Source: Caballeronia sp. M1242
GTDB lineage: Bacteria > Pseudomonadota > Gammaproteobacteria > Burkholderiales > Burkholderiaceae
Assembly: GCF_017220215.1 (NCBI RefSeq)
Contig: NZ_CP071130.1
Span: forward strand, 434,001 to 498,000
DNA length: 64,000 bases
Reading direction: 5' to 3'
Part shown: piece by piece, positions 24,799 to 37,400 of the stretch
Numbering within the stretch: the stretch's first letter is position 1
Layout of the letters: the number at the start of each line of letters is the position of its first letter
Program-made: the position numbers and the translations under genes
Notes under the pieces: model-generated
What the model was told of the DNA's origin: nothing
The model's input: the letters and a program-made list of their open reading frames with translations, nothing else
Databases searched by the model: none

Positions 24799-26628
24799 TT
24801 ACTTGACGACGAACTCGATTCGACGGTTCGCGAAGCGTCCGCTGGCGGTCGCGTTGTCGGCGACAGGGTTGGCATCGCCGTAGCCCGTTGCCGTGAGCGA
24901 CTGCGGCGGCACGCCGCTCTTCACGAGGAACGCGCGAACGGCCTGCGCACGTTCTTTCGACATTTCCAGCTTCGCGGGCGGGGCGCCTACGCCGTCCGAA
25001 TAGCCAGCGATGTCGAGGTTGACCATCGAACCTTTCGCCGCGCAGTTCTTGAGCAGCTGCGCCGTTTCGCCGAGCGTCGCGGCCGCGCCTTCCGGCACCG
25101 TGGCGCTCGAACGGCCGAAGTTGACCACCTGCAGGTCGAGCACAGCCGTGAGTTTCGGGCCGGAGCAGGCGTCGTCGGTGGCCAGCAGCGTCTTCATCGC
25201 GCTGCGAAACGACTGGGTGGCGCGCGCCACCGCGCCGTCCACGTCGAACGAACTGACCTGGAACATGCCGCCGAGCGAGTTCTTCAGGCGTTCCGTCCAG
25301 CCGAGCTTGGCGTCCGCCGCGGCGCCGCTCAACTCAACCTTGGAACCGACGACCTTCGCCTCCGCGCCCGGCACCGCCATCAACGGCGTCAATTCCTTGA
25401 GCCGCCCAAGCCACGGGGCCGCAGGCGTACCCGGCGCCACCGAGACTTCCGCGCTGTACCCTTGTCCGAAACGATGCTCGAGCGCCGCAACGAGTTGCTG
25501 CTTTTCAGCGTCCGTGCCGACCGTCGCCTGAATGGAAGGGACGCCCGCTTCGCTGACGGAAAACACCATCTGCGCGTCCTTCGCCGCCGTCACCGGCGTG
25601 CTGGCTGCTGCTTCGCTCGCCGGGGCGGAACTGGCGGTGGCGGCCGAGACGGAAGCGGGGATAGCGGTCGACGCCGCGTCGATCGGGGCGGTGGCCTGCG
25701 AAGCGGGCTGCGCGATGGTCGCAACGGGCGTCGTTGCCGCGTTCGAGCTGAGATCGACGCTGGGGTTGTGCGTCAAGCCGCGGTAATACACGAGCGCGAG
25801 AATCGCGGCGAGCACCGCGAAAAGCAGCCACACCGCCTTGTTGGACCGCTTCGGCGCCGGCTTGCGCACGGGAGCGCGCAGCGGCGCGGACATCGTCGGC
25901 GCCGGTGCTGCGGGAGGCGCGGGCGGAGGCGGCGGAGCGATGACCGGCGGCGTGTTCCGCGCCAGCGAAGGCGCAGGCGAAGCGTAGGTCGCGGAGCCCG
26001 CTGTCGGCACGGGGAGTTCGTCGGCGATATCGAGCGTCGAACCGACTGCGTCGAGCCGCGCGCCGATGCTGCTCACGAAGCCATCCACGTTGCCCACGCC
26101 GATAGCGCTCGCCGCGTTATGCGTGAGCGAGGCGCGCATTTCGCCGATCTGGTCGCGCAGCAAGCCCGGCAACTGCGCCAAGTTCGCCTGCGAAAGCAGG
26201 AAGTGATGCTTGAGAATGCCGAACATGATGGCCGACAACATGCCCGCGAGCGCGGACGTGGCCTGCACGGGCACGCCGGTCTCGGCCGATACCGCGTCGG
26301 TCAGCGCGTCGATGCGCTGGCCCGTCGCGCGCGAAGCGAGCAGATGACCCGACGCCTCCAGATGCTTGAGGCCGGCGGTCGTCGTGATGACGTTTCGCAA
26401 CTGCTCGGCCACGAAGGCGTTCGCTTCGGGCGACATGATGACGGAATACACGGCACGCGCGCCGTCGGCGAGCGCCGACCGGTCCATCACCGAGGCGACC
26501 AGCCCCGGCGCGGTGCGCGCGGCCAGTTGCTGCACGATCTGCGCAGGAATGCCGAACTTCTGCGATAACTGTTCCGCAATCTCGCTGGAGATCGCGGTGT
26601 TGACCGCCTGAACCAGATTGATACTCAT
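24799..26628 (-). CDS. DUF937-OmpA fusion, membrane-anchored
   Basis: A 609-residue protein in four parts: an N-terminal helical DUF937-like domain (1-190), a Pro/Ala-rich linker (215-262), one TM helix (about 268-285, VWLLFAVLAAILALVYY), an Ala/Ser/Thr-rich linker and two BON-like segments (about 345-480), and an OmpA C-terminal domain (about 500-609) with IAGYSDGVG and NRRIEF. The topology should be cytoplasmic DUF937, one membrane pass and a periplasmic OmpA domain that binds peptidoglycan. It is monocistronic with a shared terminator. The role is unknown; envelope organisation is a guess. Confidence 0.8.
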   Translation of the reverse strand: MSINLVQAVNTAISSEIAEQLSQKFGIPAQIVQQLAARTAPGLVASVMDRSALADGARAVYSVIMSPEANAFVAEQLRNVITTTAGLKHLEASGHLLASRATGQRIDALTDAVSAETGVPVQATSALAGMLSAIMFGILKHHFLLSQANLAQLPGLLRDQIGEMRASLTHNAASAIGVGNVDGFVSSIGARLDAVGSTLDIADELPVPTAGSATYASPAPSLARNTPPVIAPPPPPAPPAAPAPTMSAPLRAPVRKPAPKRSNKAVWLLFAVLAAILALVYYRGLTHNPSVDLSSNAATTPVATIAQPASQATAPIDAASTAIPASVSAATASSAPASEAAASTPVTAAKDAQMVFSVSEAGVPSIQATVGTDAEKQQLVAALEHRFGQGYSAEVSVAPGTPAAPWLGRLKELTPLMAVPGAEAKVVGSKVELSGAAADAKLGWTERLKNSLGGMFQVSSFDVDGAVARATQSFRSAMKTLLATDDACSGPKLTAVLDLQVVNFGRSSATVPEGAAATLGETAQLLKNCAAKGSMVNLDIAGYSDGVGAPPAKLEMSKERAQAVRAFLVKSGVPPQSLTATGYGDANPVADNATASGRFANRRIEFVVK

Positions 26629-26790
26629 CGACTGCCTATCCTTTTACTATGACGCCGAGCGCGGGCGCAATGACGTGCGCATTCTATATGTGCAGGTATC
26701 CTGAAAAGATGACGGGATATTTCTTTACATATGTGCCGCACGCACGCCACTCCATTAAAGAAGGCGCTTGCAACGCTTGACAGTTCGTTT

Positions 26791-27057
26791 TCAGCGCGAA
26801 TGCGCGGACGAATCCGAAAAGATGCGCGCGAGACGCGTTTTCACGACCGCGAACCATGACGGTTTAGCGGCGGGCGCTTCGAGATTGCGCGCAGCGACGG
26901 CGAGCAGCGACAAGACGGATTGGGCGTGGATGAATCTGCGATACGATGCGTCGAGCGGCGAGGTCCACGCGCAAGAGCGGCAATCGTGCTTCGCGCAGGT
27001 GTTGCAGGGAGGTTGATCGCGATACATGGGAGGGTCCTGATTCGAGTACCCGCGCAT
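26791..27057 (-). CDS. Small Cys-rich (CX2CX4CX2C) protein
   Basis: An 88-residue frame with the motif C-N-T-C-A-K-H-D-C-R-S-C near the N-terminus, a likely zinc-binding knuckle, followed by a helical Ala/Leu-rich half. ATG 27027 (78 residues), preceded by AGGAC, is an alternative start. The opposite-strand frame from 26768 looks like its shadow. No known family is recognised. The strictly spaced cysteines argue that the frame is real. Confidence 0.5.
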   Translation of the reverse strand: MRGYSNQDPPMYRDQPPCNTCAKHDCRSCAWTSPLDASYRRFIHAQSVLSLLAVAARNLEAPAAKPSWFAVVKTRLARIFSDSSAHSR

Positions 27058-27187
27058 GATGTGCCATCTTGTAACGATTGACGATCAGACGGTTCTGATT
27101 GAATCTCAAATGTGCCCGCAAATGGGGCAAAAAGGCATCGGATAGCCGTTCGGGCTATGACACGACTTCAAGCAAGGAGGCATGCAC

Positions 27188-27484
27188 ATGCACTATCTGC
27201 TGGTTTATCACCTGTGCGCGGACTATCTGGAGCGCCGCGCGCAATTTCGAGATGCGCATCTGAAGCTGGCGTGGGAAGCTGTCGAGCGCGGGGAGATCGT
27301 GCTGGCGGGCGCGCTGGACGCGCCGGCGGATCGCGCGATGCTGCTGTTTCAGGGTGACTCGCCCGACGCCGCCGAAGCCTTCGCGCGCAACGATCCGTAT
27401 GTGACGAACAAACTGGTCGAGCGCTGGGAAGTGCGCAAATGGAACACGGTGGTGGGCGAGGACGCGGCCACGCCCGTTCGCTAG
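27188..27484 (+). CDS. YciI-like protein
   Basis: A 98-residue member of the YciI/YCII family, with a ferredoxin-like fold. It has HYLLVYHLCADYLERRAQFRDAHL, including the conserved His of the putative active site, then GEIVLAGALDAP and DPYVTNKLVERWEVRKWN. A AAGGAGG site ends 7 bases before ATG 27188; the ATG at 27182 would be too close. Enzymatic function is not established for most members. It converges on the LysR gene. Confidence 0.85.
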   Translation: MHYLLVYHLCADYLERRAQFRDAHLKLAWEAVERGEIVLAGALDAPADRAMLLFQGDSPDAAEAFARNDPYVTNKLVERWEVRKWNTVVGEDAATPVR

Positions 27485-27500
27485 ACCCGAGACGGCGGGC

Positions 27501-28469
27501 TCAGGCGTCCGCCGTTTCCTCGGGCCGACGCCGCGCCGCGCGATACAGGCTCGTGAGCGTGTCGTCCATCTGTTGCGAGCGCTCGAACAGTTCCGCGAGC
27601 CAGTCGACGAAAGCAGAAACGCGCGGCGTCGCCTGCCTGCTTTTCAGGAACGCGACCGACACCTTGAGCGGCGGCGATTTCCATTGCGGCAGCACTTCCC
27701 GCAGTTGGCCAGAGCGCAGATACGGCTGCGCCGCGATGGAAAGCGGCTGGATCAGGCCGAGCCCTTCGAGCCCGCACGCGAGGTACGCGTGCTCGTCGGC
27801 GACCTGCACGAAGCCGCGCATGCTCACGGTGAACGGCTTGCCATCCACGTCGAATTCAAAGTCAGCGGGACGGCCGCTTTTTTCCGGCACGCAGTTCACC
27901 GCGACGTGCTGCGCGAGTTCGTCGAGGGTCGCGGGCGTGCCGTGCTTTTCCAGATAGGCGGGGCTCGCGCACGTCACCTGTTCGAGCATGCCGAGCCGCC
28001 GCGCGATCAATCCCGAATCGGGCAATTCGCCGAGCTGGATGCTGCAATCGACGCCTTCGCCGACGAGATCCACATTGCGCATGCCGATGCCGATCGACAG
28101 TTCGATCTGCGGATAACGCGCGTGAAACTCCGGCAGCGCGGGCACGACGATCGACGTCGCGACTGTATCCGGCATCTCGACGCGCAGCCGTCCGCGCAGC
28201 CGTTCTTCACCCGCGCCGAAGCCGGATTCGAGTTCGTCGATGTCGGCGAGAATCTGCGCGCAGCGTTCGTAGTACGCGGCGCCGTCGACGGTCAGGTTCA
28301 GGCGCCGCGTCGTGCGTGCGAGCAGTTGCACGCCGACAAGCGCTTCGAGTTGTTGCACGGTCGTCGAGACGCTTGCACGCGGCATGCCGAGCGATTCGGC
28401 GGCGCGCGTGAAGCTGTTCGTATCGACGACACGCGTAAAGACACGCATGGCATGCACGCGATCGATCAC
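27501..28469 (-). CDS. LysR-family transcriptional regulator
   Basis: A 322-residue LTTR with a winged helix (FTRVVDTNSFTRAAESLGMPRASVS, about residues 11-60) and a typical substrate-binding effector domain. It belongs by pattern to the large DsdC/AaeR-like group common in Burkholderia. GTG 28469 is chosen because AAGGAAAA lies about 8 bases upstream; an internal ATG at 28448 is the alternative. Divergent targets are not obvious: the next gene upstream, mscS-like, lies on the same strand. The regulated genes are unknown. Confidence 0.85.
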   Translation of the reverse strand: MIDRVHAMRVFTRVVDTNSFTRAAESLGMPRASVSTTVQQLEALVGVQLLARTTRRLNLTVDGAAYYERCAQILADIDELESGFGAGEERLRGRLRVEMPDTVATSIVVPALPEFHARYPQIELSIGIGMRNVDLVGEGVDCSIQLGELPDSGLIARRLGMLEQVTCASPAYLEKHGTPATLDELAQHVAVNCVPEKSGRPADFEFDVDGKPFTVSMRGFVQVADEHAYLACGLEGLGLIQPLSIAAQPYLRSGQLREVLPQWKSPPLKVSVAFLKSRQATPRVSAFVDWLAELFERSQQMDDTLTSLYRAARRRPEETADA

Positions 28470-28624
28470 GGTGAGTTTTCCTTGTTCGCGATGGATGGCG
28501 ATGCGCGCGCGGCAAGCCGGAGGCGCATCGGCGAATGGTCACATCGTAAGGACCGGCGCGCGATGCGTGAATACACAAAACTGGACGATTCTTGCCTGAT
28601 TCTTCCGGCAAAAAACTCGAGGCC

Positions 28625-29890
28625 TCAGAGCGTCGGCATTTCGCCGCGCAGACGCCCGGCGACGCCGGCGAAGTCGGTGCCCGAAGGCGCTTGATACAGC
28701 CGCAGGCCCATCTCGGGCAGGATCGCGAGCAGATGATCGAACACGTCGCCCTGAATGCGCTCGTATTGCATCCATGCGGTCGTCGCGGTGAAACAGTAAA
28801 CCTCGACCGGAATGCCCTGCGATTCCGGCTCCATCATGCGAACCATGATCGCCAAATCCTGCCGTATCTCCGGATGATGCTTCAGGTACGCGAGCCCGTA
28901 CTCGCGAAACGTGCCGATATTCGTGAGCCGCCGCCGGTTCGCAGGCTCCGCCGCGAGCTCGCCGAGATTGCGGTTTGCCTGTTCGACTTCCGTCTGCTTT
29001 TGCAGCAGATAATCGTGCAGCAGGCGAAAGCGCATCATGCGTTGCGTCTCCTCATCGGTGAGAAAGCGCACGCATTGCGCGTCGATCCGCATGGACCGTT
29101 TGATGCGCCGCGCGCCCGATTCGAACATGTGCCGATAGTTGCGATAGCTCTCCGAAAAGAGCTTGTACGTGGGCACCGTCGTGATGGTGTTGTCCCAGTT
29201 CTGGACCTTCACCGTATGCAGCGCGATGTCTTTCACCGCGCCGTCGGCCAGCGCTTGCGGCATCTCGATCCAGTCGCCGATGCGCAGCATGTCGTTCGAC
29301 GTAAGCTGCGTGCTCGCGACCAGCGATAGCAGTGTGTCCTTGAACACGAGCAGCAGCACGGCGGAGAGCGCGCCGAGCCCGGAGAGCATCCAGAGCGGCG
29401 AACGGTCGATGAGAATGGACAGCACCAGCACGAAGCAGATCAACGCGAGCGCGAGCTTGCCGATCTGAATGTAGCCCTTGATCGAGCGCGTCTGCGCTTC
29501 CTTGCTCGCGGCGTAGACGTCCTGCCACGCCGAGAGCGCGCTGCCCGTCGCGAGGAACACACACACCCATGCCGCGCCGTGCGCGACGCGCGCCACGGCC
29601 GTCGCCCAGTGCCCGATATGCGGGACTTCGCCGATGCCGAGCGCGACGACCGCGAACGGCGCCGCATACCAGAGCCGGTGATACGCGCGATGCCGGATGA
29701 ACGCCTGATCCCACGCCGCATGACCGGCCAGCACCAGCAGCCGATGCGCGATCCGCAGCAGCACGCGCGCGATGACCCATTGCGCAAACTCGGCGATGAT
29801 GAAGAGGGCGGCGAGCCCGAGCAGCAGTTGCGCCCAGGGCTGCGTCGGAAGATGCCGTGAAAGCGTGTCTGGAAGCCAGTCGAGATTCAT
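28625..29890 (-). CDS. YbdG-type small-conductance mechanosensitive channel
   Basis: A 421-residue MscS-family channel. Several TM helices (about residues 20-190) precede the pore helix and beta domain: LGALSAVLLLVFKDTLLSLVAS, then LTSNDMLRIGDWIEMP and VKVQNWDNTITTVPTYKLFSESYRNYR. The KVQNWDNTI/PTY pattern and the long C-terminal region after the beta domain match E. coli YbdG (MscM). It should relieve turgor on osmotic downshock. ATG 29890 is the natural start; the frame extends 23 codons upstream. It is divergent from the RpiR operon. Confidence 0.87.
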   Translation of the reverse strand: MNLDWLPDTLSRHLPTQPWAQLLLGLAALFIIAEFAQWVIARVLLRIAHRLLVLAGHAAWDQAFIRHRAYHRLWYAAPFAVVALGIGEVPHIGHWATAVARVAHGAAWVCVFLATGSALSAWQDVYAASKEAQTRSIKGYIQIGKLALALICFVLVLSILIDRSPLWMLSGLGALSAVLLLVFKDTLLSLVASTQLTSNDMLRIGDWIEMPQALADGAVKDIALHTVKVQNWDNTITTVPTYKLFSESYRNYRHMFESGARRIKRSMRIDAQCVRFLTDEETQRMMRFRLLHDYLLQKQTEVEQANRNLGELAAEPANRRRLTNIGTFREYGLAYLKHHPEIRQDLAIMVRMMEPESQGIPVEVYCFTATTAWMQYERIQGDVFDHLLAILPEMGLRLYQAPSGTDFAGVAGRLRGEMPTL

Positions 29891-30067
29891 GCGTGGATCA
29901 TGCCGAGGAAGCGATGCGTCCCGTATTGTGCATGAACGCGCACGGCTCGTCGGACGCACATAGGCGGCTTATCGAAAACCCCAGTCCGATGAAAATGAAT
30001 TTTTTTTGGCGGCGGTTTTGGGTAAACATACTTTCACCACGACTTTCGAGCAGCCTGCCGCCCTCGT

Positions 30068-31072
30068 ATGTCCCGCCGCCCACCGGTCGTTTCGCCCGCG
30101 AGTGCCGATGAGCTGATTTCGACGCGCATCGCCGCCGCCATGCCGATGCTCACGCCGATTCATCAGCGCATGGGCGCATTCGTGCTGGCGAACCTGTTCC
30201 GCTCGGCGACCATGCGCATCGACGAACTGGCGGACGCCGTCGGCGCGTCGATCGCGACGGCGAACCGCTTTGCGCGGGCGCTCGGTTTCTCGGGCTATCC
30301 CGCGTTCCGCGAGGCGCTCGTGCGCGGCTTCGAGGCGACCATCGCGCCGGTCGAGCGTTTGCGCTCGTCGCTGGAATCGCCGGCGAGCGGCGCGGAAGTC
30401 TTCGAATCGTCGCTCGCCCAGGCCGCAGCCAACGTGCGTCTCGCGCAGACTTCGGTCGATGCCGCGAAGGCCGAAGCGCTCGTCGAAGCCGTCCTGAGCG
30501 CGCAACGCGTGTTCGTGCTCGGCTACGGCGCGAGCGCGTTTCTCGCGGGTCTCATGGAACACGGCCTCACGCCGTACTGCGCGAACGTGCAGTCGCTCGC
30601 GCTGCACGGCGGGCCGTCGCATGCGGCGCGGCGGCTCTTCACCGCATCGCGCGACGACGTGCTCGTGGCCATCGCATTTCCGCGCTATGTCGACGACACC
30701 ATCGCGCTCGCGCGGCAAGCGCGGCAGCGGGGCGTGCGCGTCGTGGCGCTCACGGACAGCGGCGCATCGCCGCTCGCGTGCATCGCCGATCTCGTACTGA
30801 CGATCCGCGCCGAGCGCCGCCTGGCCGCCAATTGCGATACGGCGGTGCTCGCCGTTATCGAAGCACTGTGCGACGCAGTCGCGCATCGCGCGAAACGCTC
30901 GGTGGAAGCGGCATCGGGCTTGACCGAATTCGTGCTGCCGTGGCTCGTCGCGCCGCCGATGTTGAACGGCGCTACCGCCGTGCCTTCAGTCACGCAGTCG
31001 GCTACGTCCGCGCGCGCGCCGCGTCGCGCATCCGCCAAACGACCCACTCACACGGAGCCGCGCGAAACATGA
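30068..31072 (+). CDS. MurR/RpiR-family regulator of the peptide-scavenging operon
   Basis: A 334-residue regulator with an N-terminal RpiR helix-turn-helix (about residues 15-90: RMGAFVLANLF, IDELADAVGASIATANRFARALGF) and a C-terminal SIS domain (about 130-265: RVFVLGYGASAFLAGLMEHGL, DVLVAIAFPRYVDDTIALA). The SIS domain senses phosphosugars in relatives; here the ligand is unknown and could be peptide-derived. The tail beyond 290 is low-complexity. The stop overlaps the iaaA start (ATGA), so the regulator is cotranscribed. The leader contains an AT-rich patch with TGAAAATGAATTTT (about 29989-30002), a possible operator. Confidence 0.85.
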   Translation: MSRRPPVVSPASADELISTRIAAAMPMLTPIHQRMGAFVLANLFRSATMRIDELADAVGASIATANRFARALGFSGYPAFREALVRGFEATIAPVERLRSSLESPASGAEVFESSLAQAAANVRLAQTSVDAAKAEALVEAVLSAQRVFVLGYGASAFLAGLMEHGLTPYCANVQSLALHGGPSHAARRLFTASRDDVLVAIAFPRYVDDTIALARQARQRGVRVVALTDSGASPLACIADLVLTIRAERRLAANCDTAVLAVIEALCDAVAHRAKRSVEAASGLTEFVLPWLVAPPMLNGATAVPSVTQSATSARAPRRASAKRPTHTEPRET

Positions 31073-32042
31073 GCGCCATTCCAGTCATCGCCATTCACGG
31101 CGGCGCGGGCACGATCCTGCGCTCGGCCATGAGCACCGACGCCGAAGCGCGCTATCACGCGGCGCTCGGCGACATTCTGCTCGCGGGCCAGCGCGTGCTC
31201 GCCGATGAGGGCAGCGCGCTCGATGCCGTGACCGAAGCGGTGCGCCTGCTCGAAGACTGTCCGCTCTTCAACGCGGGCCACGGCGCGGTGTTCACCGCAG
31301 CGGGTACGCACGAACTGGACGCGTCGATCATGGATGGCGCGACGCTCGACGCCGGCGCGATCAGTTGCGTCACTCGCGTGAAAAACCCCGTGCTTGCTGC
31401 GCGCCGCGTGCTCGACGTGAGCGAACACGTGATGTTCACGGGCGCAGGCGCCGAGGCGTTCGCGCAGGCGCAAGGGCTAGAGTTCGTCGATCCGTCGTAC
31501 TTTCATACCGATGCGCGCTATCAGCAATGGCTCGACGCGCGCGGCAAGTCCGGCACGCTTCTGGATCACGATGCCGCCACACGAGCCGCACAGCGAAGCG
31601 GCGAGGACGACCCCATCGATCCGAAGAAGAAGTTCGGCACGGTCGGCGCAGTGGCGCTCGATGCACGCGGCCATCTCGCGGCGGCCACGTCCACGGGCGG
31701 CATGACCAACAAGCAGGCGGGCCGCGTCGGCGATGCGCCGTTGATCGGCGCGGGCTGCTATGCGAACGACGCGACGTGCGCGGTATCGACCACCGGCACC
31801 GGCGAGATGTTCATCCGCATGCTCGCGGCCTACGACGTCTCCGCGCAGATGGAATATTGCGGCCTGACGCTCGAAGCCGCAGCCGAAGACGTCGTAATGA
31901 AGAAGCTCCCACGCATCGACGGACGCGGCGGTCTTATCGCCGTCGATGCGCACGGCAACGTCACGCTGCCGTTCAACACCGAAGGCATGTATCGCGGGTT
32001 CGCGCGAGTCGGCGAACAGGCGGTCACGGCCATTTACCGCTC

Positions 32043-32046
<4 letters not shown>
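31069..32046 (+). CDS. iaaA: Isoaspartyl peptidase / plant-type L-asparaginase
   Basis: A 325-residue Ntn-hydrolase precursor. It begins [13 protein letters not shown], has [11 protein letters not shown], and cleaves itself between G190 and T191 ([12 protein letters not shown]); T191 becomes the nucleophile of the beta subunit. [15 protein letters not shown] is the substrate loop. It hydrolyses beta-aspartyl dipeptides and asparagine. It overlaps the RpiR stop and the gsiA start by 4 bases each. E. coli has the same iaaA-gsiABCD order, which supports the assignment. Confidence 0.93.
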
Positions 32047-33944
<1,898 letters not shown>

Positions 33945-34006
33945 GCGATGAGTCGATATCGCAGCACATCGTTGTGAACCATAACGTCAAGCCAAGGAGC
34001 CTCACG

Positions 34007-35572
34007 ATGCCGTCCTCTCGTCCTTCACCGTTGCGCGCGCTCATATCCGCTGGCGCGTTCGCCGGATTCGCTGCATTCGCCGCGCTCGGTCCTGTGTCCG
34101 CGTACGCGCAAAGCACTGCTGTCATGGCGGTCGCCTCGACCTTCACGACGCTCGATCCGTACGATGCGAACGACACGCTTTCGCAAGCGGTCGCGAAGTC
34201 GTTCTACCAAGGGCTTTTCGGCTTCGACAAGGACATGAAGATTCAGCCCGTGCTCGCGACGAGCTACGAGGCGAGTCCCGACGCGAAGGTGTACACCATT
34301 CATCTGCGCCAGGGCGTGAAGTTCCATGACGGCACCGACTTCAATGCGGAAGCCGTGAAGGCCGTCTTCGACCGCGTGACCGATCCCGCGAACAAGCTCA
34401 AGCGTTACAACCTGTTCAACAAGATCGACAAGACCGAAGTGGTCGATCCGTACACGGTGAAGGTCACGCTCAAGTTTCCGTTCTCGGCGTTCATCAACGT
34501 GCTCGCGCATCCGTCCGCGGTCATGATCTCGCCGACCGCGCTCAAGAAGTACGGCAAGGACATCGCGTTTCATCCGGTGGGCACGGGGCCGTTCGAGTTC
34601 GTCGAATGGAAACAGACCGACGACCTGAAGGTGAAGAAGTTCGCGGGCTACTGGAAGAAGGGCTATCCGAAGATCGACATGATCGACTGGAAGCCGGTCG
34701 TCGATAACAATACGCGCGCCGCGCTCATGCAAACGGGCGAAGCGGACTTCGCGTTCCAGGTGCCGTTCGAGCAGGCGGCCACGCTGAAGTCGAGCACGAA
34801 GGTGGACTTGGTCGCCGCGCCTTCCATCATCCAGCGCTACATCAGCATGAACATGCAGCAGAAGCCCTTCGACAATCCGAAGGTGCGCGAGGCGCTCAAT
34901 TACGCGATCAACAAGGAAGCGCTGGTCAAGGTCGCGTTCGCGGGCTACGCGGTGCCTGCTGAAGGCGTCGTTCCGCCGGGCGTCGACTACGCGACGAAGA
35001 CCGGCCCGTGGAAATACGATCCGGCGAAGGCGCGTGAACTGTTGAAGGAAGCGGGCTATCCGAACGGTTTCGAAACGACGCTGTGGTCAGGCTATAACCA
35101 CACGACCGCGCAGAAGATCATCCAGTTCGTGCAGCAGCAGCTCGCGCAGGTGGGCGTCAAAGCGTCGGTTGAGGCGCTGGAAGCGGGCCAGCGCGTGCAG
35201 CGCGTCGACAGCGCGCCCGACCCGGCGACGGCTCCGGTGCGCATGTACTACATCGGCTGGTCTTCGTCGACGGGCGAAGCGGACTGGGCCATCTCGCCGC
35301 TGCTTTCCAGTGCATCGTTTCCGCCGAAGCTCGCGAATACCGCGTACTACAAGAACGAAAATGTCGATGCCGACTTGCAGAAGGCGCTCGCCACCACCGA
35401 CCGCAACGAGAAAGCCGCGCTCTATGCGGATGCGCAAAAGCGCATCTGGGCCGACGCGCCGTGGATTTTTCTCGTGACGGAGAAGGTCGTGTACGCGCGC
35501 AGCAAGCGTCTTTCCGGCGCGTATGTGATGCCGGACGGCTCGTTCAATTTCGACGAGATCGCCATCAAGTAA
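34007..35572 (+). CDS. gsiB: Peptide/glutathione ABC importer, substrate-binding protein
   Basis: A 521-residue periplasmic SBP_bac_5 family protein. Signal peptide of about 34 residues ending AYAQ; mature part begins with [18 protein letters not shown]. Contains [22 protein letters not shown] and [30 protein letters not shown], both typical. A strong AAGGAG sits 7 bases before ATG 34007; the upstream in-frame TTG at 33941 is not credible. A 62-base gap after gsiA is the largest in the operon core and may allow extra translation of this abundant component. Confidence 0.92.
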   Translation: MPSSRPSPLRALISAGAFAGFAAFAALGPVSAYAQSTAVMAVASTFTTLDPYDANDTLSQAVAKSFYQGLFGFDKDMKIQPVLATSYEASPDAKVYTIHLRQGVKFHDGTDFNAEAVKAVFDRVTDPANKLKRYNLFNKIDKTEVVDPYTVKVTLKFPFSAFINVLAHPSAVMISPTALKKYGKDIAFHPVGTGPFEFVEWKQTDDLKVKKFAGYWKKGYPKIDMIDWKPVVDNNTRAALMQTGEADFAFQVPFEQAATLKSSTKVDLVAAPSIIQRYISMNMQQKPFDNPKVREALNYAINKEALVKVAFAGYAVPAEGVVPPGVDYATKTGPWKYDPAKARELLKEAGYPNGFETTLWSGYNHTTAQKIIQFVQQQLAQVGVKASVEALEAGQRVQRVDSAPDPATAPVRMYYIGWSSSTGEADWAISPLLSSASFPPKLANTAYYKNENVDADLQKALATTDRNEKAALYADAQKRIWADAPWIFLVTEKVVYARSKRLSGAYVMPDGSFNFDEIAIK

Positions 35573-35581
35573 AGACCCGCG

Positions 35582-36502
35582 ATGCTCAACTTCCTTGCCA
35601 AACGTCTGCTCGGGCTGCTGCCGACGCTCTTCATCGTCGCGGTGCTGGTGTTCATGTTCGTGCATCTGTTGCCGGGCGATCCCGCGCGGCTCGCAGCCGG
35701 GGCCGAAGCGGACGAAGCGACGGTTGCGCTCGTTCGCGCGGACCTCGGCCTCGACAAGCCGCTGCCGCAGCAACTCGCGAGCTTCTTCGGCAAGGTCGCG
35801 CATTTCGACTTCGGCAAATCGACGCGAAGCAAGCGCCCCGTCAGCACCGAAATCGCGGAGCGTTTCATGCCGACGCTGTGGCTCACGCTCGCCAGCATGG
35901 CGTGGGCCGTGGTGTTCGGCATGAGCATCGGCATCGTGTCTGCGATATGGCGCAACCGGTGGCCCGACCGGCTCGGCATGACGCTCGCCGTGTCGGGCAT
36001 CTCGTTTCCTGCGTTCGCGCTCGGCATGCTGCTGATGGAGATCTTCTCGGTGAAGCTCGGCTGGCTGCCTATCGTCGGCGACGGCACCTGGCAAAGCTAC
36101 GTGCTGCCATCGCTGACGCTCGGCGCGGCGGTGGCAGCGGTGATGGCGCGCTTCACGCGCGCTTCCTTCGTCGAAGTACTCGGCGAAGACTTCGTGCGCA
36201 CGGCGCGCGCGAAGGGCGTGCACGAGCCGATCGTCATCGTGAAGCACTGCCTGCGCAACGCGATGATTCCCGTCGTCACCATGATGGGTCTGCAGTTCGG
36301 CTTCCTGCTCGGCGGTTCCATCGTGGTCGAGAAGGTGTTCAACTGGCCGGGGCTCGGACGCCTGCTCGTCGATGCCGTCGAGATGCGCGACTATCCGGTG
36401 ATTCAGGCGGAAGTGCTGTTGTTTTCGCTGGAATTCATCGTCATCAATCTGGTGGTGGACGTGCTGTACGCGGTCATCAACCCGACTATCCGCTTCAAGT
36501 GA
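35582..36502 (+). CDS. gsiC: Peptide/glutathione ABC importer, permease 1
   Basis: A 306-residue DppB-type permease with six TM helices. N-terminus [33 protein letters not shown]; the EAA loop is in [28 protein letters not shown]. Pairs with GsiD as the membrane channel. Starts 9 bases after gsiB. Confidence 0.92.
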   Translation: MLNFLAKRLLGLLPTLFIVAVLVFMFVHLLPGDPARLAAGAEADEATVALVRADLGLDKPLPQQLASFFGKVAHFDFGKSTRSKRPVSTEIAERFMPTLWLTLASMAWAVVFGMSIGIVSAIWRNRWPDRLGMTLAVSGISFPAFALGMLLMEIFSVKLGWLPIVGDGTWQSYVLPSLTLGAAVAAVMARFTRASFVEVLGEDFVRTARAKGVHEPIVIVKHCLRNAMIPVVTMMGLQFGFLLGGSIVVEKVFNWPGLGRLLVDAVEMRDYPVIQAEVLLFSLEFIVINLVVDVLYAVINPTIRFK

Positions 36503-36509
36503 GGACGGC

Positions 36510-37400
36510 ATGAGCGTAACCGTGCAAGCCGCACACGACACGCAGCAGAACGTCCGCACGCCGTGGACCGAGTTCTGGCGCAAGTTCAGGCAGCAGCATG
36601 TCGCGATGATCGCGGCGGTGTTCGTGCTGCTGCTGATCGTGATCGCGATCATCGCGCCGTATATCGCGCCTTATGATCCGGAGAACTACTTCGATTACGA
36701 CGCGCTCAACGCGGGTCCATCGGCTACGCACTGGTTCGGCGTCGATTCGCTGGGGCGCGATATTCTCAGCCGCATACTCGTCGGCAGCCGCATTTCGCTG
36801 ACGGCCGGGTTGCTGTCGGTGGTGATCGGCGCGGTGATCGGCACGTTTTTCGGCCTGCTCGCGGGCTATTACGAGGGATGGTGGGACCGCATCGTGATGC
36901 GCATCTCCGATGTGCTGTTCGCGTTTCCCGGCATCTTGCTCGCGATCGGCGTCGTCGCGATTCTCGGCAACGGCATGGTGAACGTGGTCTGCGCGGTCGC
37001 CATCTTCAGCATTCCCGCGTTTGCCCGGCTCGTGCGCGGCAACACGCTCGCGCTCAAGCACCTGACGTATATCGAGGCGGCGCGCAGCATTGGCGCGTCG
37101 GACTGGACGATCATCGTGCGACATATTCTGCCGGGCACGATTTCGTCGGTGGTCGTGTACTTCACGATGCGCATCGGCACGTCGATCATCACGGCGGCGA
37201 GCCTCTCGTTTCTCGGACTCGGCGCGCAGCCGCCGACGCCGGAGTGGGGCGCGATGCTCAACGAAGCGCGCGCCGACATGGCGATGGCGCCGCACGTCGC
37301 CATCTTCCCGAGCCTCGCGATCTTCCTCACGGTGCTCGCGTTCAATCTGCTCGGCGACGGTTTGCGCGACGCGCTCGATCCGAAGCTGGACCGGCCGTGA
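36510..37400 (+). CDS. gsiD: Peptide/glutathione ABC importer, permease 2
   Basis: A 296-residue DppC-type permease. N-terminal OppC region ([36 protein letters not shown]), conserved [27 protein letters not shown] loop [23 protein letters not shown] and [26 protein letters not shown] ribosome site. The stop codon overlaps the next start by one base (TGATG), tying the importer to the peptidases. Confidence 0.92.
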   Translation: MSVTVQAAHDTQQNVRTPWTEFWRKFRQQHVAMIAAVFVLLLIVIAIIAPYIAPYDPENYFDYDALNAGPSATHWFGVDSLGRDILSRILVGSRISLTAGLLSVVIGAVIGTFFGLLAGYYEGWWDRIVMRISDVLFAFPGILLAIGVVAILGNGMVNVVCAVAIFSIPAFARLVRGNTLALKHLTYIEAARSIGASDWTIIVRHILPGTISSVVVYFTMRIGTSIITAASLSFLGLGAQPPTPEWGAMLNEARADMAMAPHVAIFPSLAIFLTVLAFNLLGDGLRDALDPKLDRP

